11,083 bases of DNA from Clostridiales bacterium UBA1742 (GTDB taxonomy: Bacteria; Bacillota; Clostridia; TANB77; CAG-508), in NCBI GenBank assembly GCA_002314935.1, contig DCHW01000061.1, positions 1 through 11,083 on the forward strand, given 5' to 3'. Every line of letters starts with the position of its first letter. Position 1 is the stretch's first letter. This document shows positions 5,962 to 11,083 of the stretch, in pieces. The translations under genes were made by a program, and so were the position numbers. A model generated the notes under the pieces. It did not search any database, was not told the DNA's origin, and saw only the letters and a program-made list of their open reading frames with translations.

Positions 5962-6404
5962 TGAAAAGAGAACAATTTGATATTATTTTTTATTTACGTT
6001 TTTCCTTTGCTTTTTAGGTGCAGTACCGAGCCAATACCGTTTGCCACCAATATCTACTAAAAATCTGTTATTTTCAGCAGATTCAGCTAAATATTTAAAC
6101 TTAAAATATCCAATAGTAAATTCGCTGGATGAATTTGGCAACATTAAGTTTTTAATTTTTCCATCTGAGTTAGAAGACAAAATATCCGAGTATACCAAAT
6201 CGTTTGATTTAAAAACAACTGTGTTGTCAGAATCTTTATATCCTGATTTGGTTTTTGCTTTAAGTTTAACAATAATAGATATTGCTGTTGCTAATGCAAT
6301 GAGTATAATAATATAAATACATACTATTAGTAATAAAAATGTTTTGGTAATTGATACCATAATACCATCCTTCTTTTTTATAAAATTTCAATGTTCTCTT
6401 TTCA
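5962..6404. repeat. 13-bp inverted repeat bracketing the small leftward gene
   Basis: TGAAAAGAGAACA at 5962-5974 recurs as its exact reverse complement at 6392-6404, enclosing the 5983-6360 gene with its ribosome binding site. The right copy lies between that gene and its promoter. The bases just outside are also similar, but not perfectly. I see no transposase and no clear target duplication. Confidence 0.5.
5983..6360 (-). CDS. Small hypothetical membrane protein
   Basis: A 125-residue protein I do not recognise. One strong membrane helix spans about residues 6-31, followed by a polar domain. The domain contains a Ser/Asn-rich middle (SSNSDGK, NSSSEF), a short hydrophobic-aromatic core (FTIGYFKFKYLAES, NNRFLVDIGGKRYWLG) and a very basic C-terminus (PKKQRKNVNKK). 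Topology is probably N-terminus in the membrane and the rest outside, though the basic tail leaves this open. ATG 6360 is preceded by GAAGGAT (6374-6368) and by a good promoter at 6427-6455. The overlapping plus-strand frame at 6041-6316 has none of these. R108 is encoded by CGG (6039-6037), the only in-frame CGG in the window outside the two frame breaks. It is the only complete minus-strand gene among rightward genes here. Confidence 0.65.
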   Translation of the reverse strand: MVSITKTFLLLIVCIYIIILIALATAISIIVKLKAKTKSGYKDSDNTVVFKSNDLVYSDILSSNSDGKIKNLMLPNSSSEFTIGYFKFKYLAESAENNRFLVDIGGKRYWLGTAPKKQRKNVNKK

Positions 6405-6426
6405 AATAAGGAATAAATCCAATTTT

Positions 6427-6455
6427 ATTTTACCATATTATGTAAAAAAACGCAA
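6427..6455 (-). promoter_or_regulatory. Promoter of the small leftward gene
   Basis: On the minus strand, TTGCGT (6455-6450) and TAAAAT (6432-6427) are 17 bp apart, with TGG immediately before the -10 (extended -10). It is divergent from the typA promoter, whose -35 begins 7 bp away. Confidence 0.55.
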
Positions 6456-6461
6456 GATATA

Positions 6462-6491
6462 TTGACAGAACGAGGAATTTTAAGGTATAAT
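6462..6491 (+). promoter_or_regulatory. Consensus promoter of the typA operon
   Basis: Perfect TTGACA (6462-6467) and perfect TATAAT (6486-6491) are 18 bp apart, 35 bp before the start codon. This predicts strong housekeeping-sigma expression. Confidence 0.85.
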
Positions 6492-6526
6492 TAATTGTTG
6501 ACAAAAAACAGAAAAGAGGAAATATA

Positions 6527-8335
6527 ATGATTAATGAAAAAATTAGAAATGTAGCAATAATTGCACACGTAGATCACGGAAAAACTACAATTGTAGATAG
6601 CTTATTAAGACAAAGTGGAACTTTTAGAGAAAACGAACAAGTTCAAGAAAGAGTTATGGACTCTAATGATTTAGAAAGAGAAAGAGGAATAACAATTTTA
6701 GCTAAAAATACTGCTGTAAAATATGGAGATATAAAAATAAACATAGTAGATACTCCAGGACATGCTGATTTTGGAGGAGAAGTAGAACGTGTTTTAAAAA
6801 TGGTTGATGGTGTTTTACTATTAGTAGATGCTTTTGAAGGTGCAATGCCACAAACAAGAGAAGTTTTGAAAAAATCTTTAGCATTAAACTTAAAACCAAT
6901 AGTTGTTATAAATAAAATAGATAGACCAGGGGCAAATCCTTTAAAAGTTGTAGATCAAGTTTTAGAATTATTTATTGAATTAGGAGCAAATGATGAACAA
7001 CTTGATTTTCCTGTAATATATGCTTCTGCAAAAGAAGGAATTGCCAAAATGGACTTAAACGAAGAAAGTTCAGATATGAAATGTGTATTTGAAACAATTA
7101 TAAAAAATATAGAGCCACCACAATGTGATGAAGATGGTCCAGCTCAAATGCTAGTTTCTAATATAGATTATGATGAATATGTAGGAAGAATTGCTGTAGG
7201 AAGAATTGAACGTGGAATTATAAAAGAAGGAATGGCAGTTTCTGTATGTAAAAAAGATGCAGTTAAACAAGCTAAAATTGCAAAAGTTTCAGTTTATGCA
7301 GGATTAAAAAAAGTAGAAGTTGAAGAAGCTAAAGCAGGAGATATAGTTGAAATTTCTGGAATTACAGATATAAATATTGGAGAAACAATTTGTGATTTAA
7401 ACAATCCTGAAAAAATAGATTTTGTTGATATAGATGAACCAACTGTTTCTATGACTTTTTCTGTAAATAATGGACCATTTGCTGGAAAAGAAGGATCATA
7501 TATTACTTCTAGGCATATAAGAGAAAGATTATTTAAAGAATTGGAAAGAAATGTTTCTTTAAGAGTTAAAGAGACAGATTCACCAGACTCTTTTGAAGTT
7601 TCAGGACGTGGAGAATTGCATTTATCTGTTTTAATTGAAACAATGAGAAGAGAAGGATTTGAACTTTTAGTATCTCGTCCTAAAGTAATCATAAAAGAAA
7701 TAAATGGAGAAAAATGTGAACCAATTGAAAGACTTGTTGTTAATGTTCCAGATGATTGTATAGGAAATGTTATAGAAAAATTAGGAAAAAGAAAAGCTGA
7801 AATGATTAATATGGAACCAGCAGAAGAAGGCCATACAAAAGTTGAATTTAAAATTCCAGCAAGAGGATTAATTGGCTATAGAACAGAATTTTTAACAGAT
7901 ACAAAAGGTGAAGGAACAATGAATAGTATATTTGATTCTTATGAACCATTTAAAGGTGATGTTATTTCACGTACTAGAGGAACAATTGTAGCTTTTGAAG
8001 CTGGTAAAGCTATAACTTATGGTTTGTATAATGCTCAAGATAAAGGAGATTTATTTATTGGACCAGGTGTAGATGTTTATGAAGGAATGATAGTAGGATT
8101 AAATTCTAGAGCTGAAGATTTAGCTGTTAATGTATGTAAAGAAAAACATTTAACAAATACTAGAGCTTCTGGATCAGATGATGCATTAAGATTAGTTCCA
8201 CCAATACAAATGAGTTTAGAAAAAGCTATTGAATTTATACAAGATGATGAGTTAGTTGAAGTAACTCCAAAAACAATTAGATTAAGAAAGAAAATTTTAA
8301 ATAATAAAGATAGAGAAAGAGCAGCAAGAAGATAG
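6527..8335 (+). CDS. typA: Ribosome-associated translational GTPase TypA/BipA
   Basis: A 602-residue elongation-factor-like GTPase that binds the 70S ribosome and aids ribosome assembly and growth under stress. The G motifs are complete: G1 AHVDHGKT (13-20), G2 RERGIT (51-56), G3 DTPGH (75-79), G4 NKID (129-132) and G5 YASAKEG. An EF-Tu-like beta-barrel, EF-G domains III and V and the BipA C-terminal domain follow. Visible landmarks are SGRGELHLSVLIETMRREG, ARGLIGYRTEFLTDTKGEG and the C-terminal KEKHLTNTRASGSDDALRL. Length is normal for the family. AGAGGA (6515-6520) precedes ATG 6527. The downstream gene starts 23 bp after its stop, so it is the first gene of a likely three-gene transcript. 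Confidence is very high. Confidence 0.97.
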   Translation: MINEKIRNVAIIAHVDHGKTTIVDSLLRQSGTFRENEQVQERVMDSNDLERERGITILAKNTAVKYGDIKINIVDTPGHADFGGEVERVLKMVDGVLLLVDAFEGAMPQTREVLKKSLALNLKPIVVINKIDRPGANPLKVVDQVLELFIELGANDEQLDFPVIYASAKEGIAKMDLNEESSDMKCVFETIIKNIEPPQCDEDGPAQMLVSNIDYDEYVGRIAVGRIERGIIKEGMAVSVCKKDAVKQAKIAKVSVYAGLKKVEVEEAKAGDIVEISGITDINIGETICDLNNPEKIDFVDIDEPTVSMTFSVNNGPFAGKEGSYITSRHIRERLFKELERNVSLRVKETDSPDSFEVSGRGELHLSVLIETMRREGFELLVSRPKVIIKEINGEKCEPIERLVVNVPDDCIGNVIEKLGKRKAEMINMEPAEEGHTKVEFKIPARGLIGYRTEFLTDTKGEGTMNSIFDSYEPFKGDVISRTRGTIVAFEAGKAITYGLYNAQDKGDLFIGPGVDVYEGMIVGLNSRAEDLAVNVCKEKHLTNTRASGSDDALRLVPPIQMSLEKAIEFIQDDELVEVTPKTIRLRKKILNNKDRERAARR

Positions 8336-8358
8336 TATAATTTATAAGGAGTGATTTT

Positions 8359-8715
8359 ATGGCATATGATCATTATTATAGATCGTCAAGATATTCTAGG
8401 TCTTTTACTAAAAATGGAGACTATATACCTGGTTCAGCACTAGTATGGGATGACTGTAGTAAAAAAAAGACAGTTAATCCAAAAACACTTGCAGATCAAC
8501 GTGGAAGAGAAATAATTAGAAATATAATGAAAAACTCTATAAAAAGTGGAAAAGTTAGTAAAGAAGAACTTATTAATGCTTTAATTAACAATGATAGGGT
8601 TAGAAAAAGATTTGCATATTTTGAAAAAATGGGCCAAACATTAGAAACAGTTTTTAGTAATTGGTATGATGCTGTTATGACAATGGTATTAAATGAGAAA
8701 GGTAATGAAAGATAG
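8359..8715 (+). CDS. Conserved-looking small protein of unknown function
   Basis: A 118-residue protein I do not recognise. The first 20 residues are Tyr/Ser/Arg-rich (YYRSSRYSRS), followed by a GDYIPGSALVWDDCS segment. A basic stretch (NPKTLADQRGREIIRN) and a mostly helical C-terminal half (KVSKEELINALINNDRVRKRFAYF and ETVFSNWYDAVMTMVL) follow. No membrane helix or signal peptide is visible, and the lone Cys (C33) makes a metal site unlikely. TAAGGAG (8346-8352) precedes ATG 8359. It is tightly packed, 23 bp after typA and 17 bp before trmR, which argues that it is real and co-expressed. A link to ribosome or tRNA biology is only a guess by position. Confidence 0.75.
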   Translation: MAYDHYYRSSRYSRSFTKNGDYIPGSALVWDDCSKKKTVNPKTLADQRGREIIRNIMKNSIKSGKVSKEELINALINNDRVRKRFAYFEKMGQTLETVFSNWYDAVMTMVLNEKGNER

Positions 8716-8732
8716 TTTATAAGGAGAAAACA

Positions 8733-9323
8733 TTGAATATAGAAATATTAAAAAATAAGGCATTAGAAGAGCATATTCCTATCGTTATGGATGATACACT
8801 TGATGAAATTTACAAAATTTTAAAAAAAATAAAACCTGAAAATATACTTGAGTTAGGAACAGCAACAGGATATTCATCAATTTGTTTTGCGACTAAATTA
8901 ATAAATAATAATGTTGATGTACATATTGATACAATTGAACTTGACGAAAAAAGAGCTAATCAGGCTATTGAAAATATTAAATCTTTTAATTTAGATAATA
9001 ACATTAATGTTATTATTGGAAATGCAGTAGAAGTTCTACCAAATATAAATAAAAAATACGATTTGTTTTTTATAGATGCTGCCAAAGGTAAATATCCAAT
9101 TTTTCTTCAAGAAGCATTAAGAATGTCACATAAAGGAAGTATAATTTTGGCAGATAATATTTTGTATAAAGGATATGTTATGAGTGATTATAACAAACAT
9201 AAACAGAGGACTGCCGTTAATCATTTAAGAGAATATATAAAAGATGTTACAACAAATGATAAATTAGAAACAAAGATATTAGAAATTGGTGACGGTTTAG
9301 CTATAACTGTTGTAAAAAATTGA
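8733..9323 (+). CDS. trmR: TrmR-like tRNA 5-hydroxyuridine methyltransferase (O-methyltransferase family)
   Basis: A 196-residue class I SAM-dependent O-methyltransferase. In Bacillus subtilis the family member TrmR (YrrM) methylates 5-hydroxyuridine at tRNA wobble position 34 to 5-methoxyuridine. SAM motif I is LELGTATGYS (39-48), with an acidic E69 after strand 2, DLFFIDAAKGKY (110-121) and ADNILYKG (140-147) with the Asp-Asn pair used for metal/substrate. The start is TTG 8733: AAGGAG (8721-8726) stands 6 bp upstream and no ATG is better placed. The TrmR assignment rests on fold plus the neighbouring U32 gene, the partner in B. subtilis (yrrM-yrrN-yrrO). A catechol-type O-methyltransferase is the alternative. 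The stop codon overlaps the -35 of the next promoter. Confidence 0.83.
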   Translation: MNIEILKNKALEEHIPIVMDDTLDEIYKILKKIKPENILELGTATGYSSICFATKLINNNVDVHIDTIELDEKRANQAIENIKSFNLDNNINVIIGNAVEVLPNINKKYDLFFIDAAKGKYPIFLQEALRMSHKGSIILADNILYKGYVMSDYNKHKQRTAVNHLREYIKDVTTNDKLETKILEIGDGLAITVVKN

Positions 9324-9348
9324 CTTTTTAAAAATAAAGATATATAAT
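9320..9348 (+). promoter_or_regulatory. Strong promoter of the trhP leader
   Basis: TTGACT (9320-9325) and TATAAT (9343-9348) are 17 bp apart. The -35 overlaps the trmR stop codon (TGA 9321-9323). Transcription should begin near 9355, over 200 nt before the trhP start codon. Confidence 0.78.
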
Positions 9349-9458
9349 TTTTTTGATATCGGGTAGCGCCGATACATAACATTTTTTGAAATTAGGTGCT
9401 GACAATAGTTGGTGCAATATGGAAAAGAATGTTAAATAAAATTAAGGAGGTGCTTCCG

Positions 9459-9485
9459 TTGGAGCAACCTACCAAAATACTTTAG
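9459..9485 (+). CDS. Possible 8-codon leader peptide
   Basis: AAGGAGGTG (9444-9452), a nine-base perfect complement of the usual 16S 3' end, stands 6 nt before TTG 9459. The frame reads MEQPTKIL and stops at TAG 9483-9485. Both signal and start lie inside the 9448-9470 hairpin, so translation and folding would interfere. The SD-like run could instead just be part of the RNA structure. Confidence 0.3.
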   Translation: MEQPTKIL

Positions 9486-9506
9486 ATCGTTTCTGAAGTA
9501 GATTAA

Positions 9507-9541
9507 GAGGGCAAGTTCTAGAAATTCTAAAACTTGCCTTC
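9507..9541 (+). promoter_or_regulatory. Hairpin just upstream of the trhP ribosome binding site
   Basis: GAGGCAAGTT pairs with AACTTGCCTTC's complement side (9507-9517 with 9531-9541, one G-U pair). After a C-A mismatch there is a further TAG/CTA extension and a 5-nt loop. No T-run follows, so it is not a standard terminator. It ends 10 nt before the AAAGGAG site. Confidence 0.55.
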
Positions 9542-9568
9542 GATACTAATAAAGGAGATTATTTTATA

Positions 9569-10807
9569 ATGAAAAAACCAGAATTATTAGCACCAGCTGG
9601 GTCTTTTGAAAAGGCCAAAACAGCTTTTTTATATGGAGCAGATACAGTATATATGGGAACATCAAAACTTTCTTTACGCTCAAGAGTAAGCGTAGACAAT
9701 GAAGAATTATTAAAAACAATTGAATATGCACATAGTATTGGAAAAAAAGTATATGCGACTTTAAATATATATGCAAGAGATAATATGTATGATGAAATTA
9801 TAGAACAAATTAAGATTTTAAATAATGCAAATGTGGATGCATTTATTATTTCAGATGGTGGAATTGTTGATATTGCAAAGGAGTTTGCACCAAACATACC
9901 AATACATATAAGTACACAAACTAATATTACAAGTTATCATACCAGTAAATTTTGGAAGAAAAATGGTGCTGAAAGAGTTATATTAGCTCGTGAATTAAAT
10001 AAAGAAGAAATTAAAGAGATAAAAGAAAATTCGGATTTAGAAGTAGAAATTTTTGTACATGGTGCGATTTGTTATAGTTATTCTGGAAGATGTCATTTGA
10101 GCGATTTTTTAGCTTCAAGATGTGGAAATTTAGGAGACTGTGCTCAAAGTTGCAGATGGGCATATAACATATATTTAGAAGAAAAAAACAATCCAGGAAA
10201 TTTAATGCCAGTTGATGAAGATAAAAATGGAACATATATATTGTCATCTAAAGACTTATGTTTAATAAAAGAATTGCCAGAAATTATCGAAATGGGAATA
10301 GATAGTTTAAAAATAGAAGGCAGATTAAAAACAGAATATTATTTAGCAACTGTAATAAATACATATAGAAATGCTATAGATGATTATATGAAAAATCCAA
10401 ACGAATTTGATTATACAAAATATTTGAAAGAATTAGAAAAAACTAAAACAAGAGGATTAACAACTTTTTATTTTAATGATAAAAATAATAAAGATTTTCA
10501 AGAATATGAAGGAAAACAATATAATCCTGATTTTGAATTTGGTGGTAAAATTCTATCTAATGTTAATCTATTAAATGATTATAATTGTTATAATATAGAA
10601 ATAAGAAATAGATTGCAATTAGGAGATGTTTTAGAAGCTTTAATTCCAAATAAATTACGACCAATTGAATTTAAAATAGAAAAAATGTGGGATTATGAAA
10701 CACATGAAGAAATTGAATATGTAAATCCAGGAAAAGAAGGACAAAAAGTTATTTTAAATATTCCTTTACATTGTGAAAATGGATGGATAATAAGAAGGAA
10801 AAAATAA
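9569..10807 (+). CDS. trhP: U32 peptidase-family tRNA 5-hydroxyuridine synthesis protein
   Basis: A 412-residue U32 family protein. Characterised relatives (TrhP: E. coli YegQ, B. subtilis YrrN/YrrO) take part in prephenate-dependent hydroxylation of tRNA U34 and carry an iron-sulfur cluster. The TIM-barrel-like N-terminus starts PELLAPAGSFEKAKTAFLYGAD. The U32 signature E-I-F-V-H-G-A-I-C...G-R-C-H-L-S is at about 160-178. Cysteines at 168, 175, 185, 191 and 195 supply the cluster ligands. DLCLIKELPEIIEMGIDSLKIEGR and the C-terminal barrel (GDVLEALIP) complete the usual architecture. AAAGGAG (9551-9557) precedes ATG 9569. It follows trmR, which would methylate its product, but has its own promoter and a long leader. 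The older 'collagenase/peptidase' label is probably not its main role. Confidence 0.87.
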   Translation: MKKPELLAPAGSFEKAKTAFLYGADTVYMGTSKLSLRSRVSVDNEELLKTIEYAHSIGKKVYATLNIYARDNMYDEIIEQIKILNNANVDAFIISDGGIVDIAKEFAPNIPIHISTQTNITSYHTSKFWKKNGAERVILARELNKEEIKEIKENSDLEVEIFVHGAICYSYSGRCHLSDFLASRCGNLGDCAQSCRWAYNIYLEEKNNPGNLMPVDEDKNGTYILSSKDLCLIKELPEIIEMGIDSLKIEGRLKTEYYLATVINTYRNAIDDYMKNPNEFDYTKYLKELEKTKTRGLTTFYFNDKNNKDFQEYEGKQYNPDFEFGGKILSNVNLLNDYNCYNIEIRNRLQLGDVLEALIPNKLRPIEFKIEKMWDYETHEEIEYVNPGKEGQKVILNIPLHCENGWIIRRKK

Positions 10808-10843
10808 AATATAATATAATGTGAAGTTCATATTTTAGTTAAA

Positions 10844-10884
10844 AAATCAAATACACACTGCAAAAAGTAGTGTGTATTTGATTT
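10844..10884 (-). terminator. Intrinsic terminator between trhP and the converging gene
   Basis: A perfect 16-bp stem (10844-10859 with 10869-10884; core ATACACACT/AGTGTGTAT) encloses a 9-nt loop. On the minus strand it is followed by a T-run (complement of the AAAAAA before 10847), so it mainly serves the leftward gene. On the plus strand the T-run is short (ATTTGATTT), so termination of trhP there would be weaker. Confidence 0.8.
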
Positions 10885-10887
10885 GGA

Positions 10888-11083
10888 TTAAGAGTCAGCC
10901 ATTAGAATGGCTATATAGGCTCCTGATAAAGCAACAGAGCATATCTTATCCATTGAATTTATCAATTCTGAAATTTCTGTTTCAGAAATGATAAATTCTT
11001 TTTCATCCCATTTTATTGAGATAATTGAAACGTTGTCATCATGTAATTGAGACAATTTTGTAAATGTTAAAATAAAACTGATA
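10888..11083 (-). CDS. C-terminal end of an unknown leftward gene (cut by the window edge)
   Basis: An open frame enters from the right edge and ends at TAA 10890-10888, giving 64 residues. It begins ISFILTFTKLSQLHDDNVSI and contains a short beta-like IISIKWDEKEFIIS, a helical ETEISELINSMDKICSV and ends ALSGAYIAILMADS. No start codon is in view and I recognise no family. Uninterrupted reading to the edge and the well-placed leftward terminator 4 bp beyond the stop support a real gene. It converges on trhP. Confidence 0.6.
   Translation of the reverse strand, partial: ISFILTFTKLSQLHDDNVSIISIKWDEKEFIISETEISELINSMDKICSVALSGAYIAILMADS

Larger units (their letters stand above)
9355..9541 (+). ncRNA. 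Structured leader or small RNA of unknown family upstream of trhP
   Basis: This gene-free stretch lies between the promoter and the trhP ribosome binding site, is less AT-rich than other spacers, and is full of pairing. Helices visible are TATCGG/CCGATA (9357-9362 with 9369-9374), TAACATT/AATGTTA (9377-9383 with 9428-9434) and AGGTGCT/AGCAACCT with a one-base bulge (9448-9454 with 9463-9470). A stable hairpin spans 9507-9541. GGTAG (9362-9366) can also pair with CTACC (9469-9473), which competes with the first and third helices. I do not recognise a riboswitch, T-box, 6S, SRP or tmRNA core. It may be a cis-regulatory leader or a stand-alone RNA. Confidence 0.45.

Noticed and set aside
6037..6039. 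CGG in the small membrane gene as a fourth frame-skip site
   Set aside because: Skipping the C gives a different 15-codon ending with no way to judge which is right. No conserved motif is restored, so I count it only as the one ordinary in-frame CGG.
6041..6316. 91-residue plus-strand frame opposite the small membrane gene
   Set aside because: No ribosome binding site or promoter. The minus frame is longer, has GAAGGAT, a promoter, a membrane helix and a terminator.
6498..6503. Second TTGACA downstream of the typA -10
   Set aside because: It lies between the -10 and the ribosome binding site and has no -10 at proper spacing before the start codon.
7294..7692. Minus-strand frames inside typA (also at 6702-6899 and 8077-8373)
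   Set aside because: Antisense shadows of a strongly conserved gene; no start signals.
9355..9541. T-box, glmS ribozyme, 6S, SRP RNA or tmRNA in the trhP leader
   Set aside because: No AGGGTGG T-box core, no GACGAGG following the AGCGCC to make glmS, no GGAAG SRP tip, no tmRNA ends, and no long end-to-end duplex with a central bubble as in 6S. I left it as an unknown structured RNA.
9559..9897. Minus-strand frames inside trhP (also 9564-9776 and 10011-10247)
   Set aside because: Shadows of the U32 gene; low-complexity translations and no start signals.
1..11083. CRISPR arrays, tRNA or rRNA genes, insertion sequences, phage or toxin-antitoxin genes
   Set aside because: I found no regularly spaced repeats, cloverleaf-like segments, transposase motifs or paired small toxin/antitoxin frames on either strand.

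Overview
The window is a very AT-rich, gene-dense stretch of bacterial chromosome. Arginine is mostly AGA, ribosome binding sites are strong AGGAG types, and TTGACA/TATAAT promoters are common. Gene content (Udk, a parvulin foldase, a P-loop/Asp23-like protein, Cmk, PlsC, TypA, and a TrmR-like plus U32 peptidase-like pair) points to a low-GC Firmicute, most likely an uncultured-type gut Clostridia lineage. That placement is inferred from gene content and composition only. I see no rRNA, tRNA, CRISPR array, transposase or phage gene.

Layout. (1) 116-1345: a membrane glycosyltransferase on +, converging on a uridine kinase on - (1405-2021), with a perfect 20-bp bidirectional terminator stem between them. 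(2) 2162-2533: an archaeal-type (DUF120) CTP-dependent riboflavin kinase homologue, divergent from udk. (3) 2671-3654: a membrane-anchored parvulin foldase with its own promoter and terminator. (4) 3763-5903: an operon of a P-loop/Asp23-like protein, cytidylate kinase and an acyltransferase. (5) 5911-6404: an islet with a small leftward membrane-protein gene, a GGGGACA hairpin and a 13-bp inverted repeat on either side. (6) 6527-9323: an operon of typA, a small unknown gene and a trmR-like tRNA methyltransferase, driven by a consensus promoter. (7) 9320-10807: a strong promoter and a structured leader of about 190 nt, then the U32 peptidase-like tRNA hydroxylation gene trhP. (8) 10888-11083: the C-terminal end of an unknown leftward gene.

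How the genes relate. TrmR and TrhP are the two steps of one pathway: TrhP makes 5-hydroxyuridine at tRNA position 34 and TrmR methylates it. TypA, in the same cluster, is a ribosome-associated GTPase. Cmk and Udk both serve pyrimidine nucleotide supply. PlsC makes phospholipid.

The most notable signal is that two genes, udk and the P-loop gene, are interrupted exactly within their Walker A motifs by extra single C bases (two in udk, one in the other). In all three cases the extra C makes an in-frame CGG codon, and skipping the C restores a glycine codon and the conserved motif. Apart from one codon in a poorly conserved small ORF, CGG is not used in frame in any other gene of the window. This is either +1 recoding at a rare or unreadable CGG codon, or a motif-specific sequencing error. 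Random decay explains it poorly.
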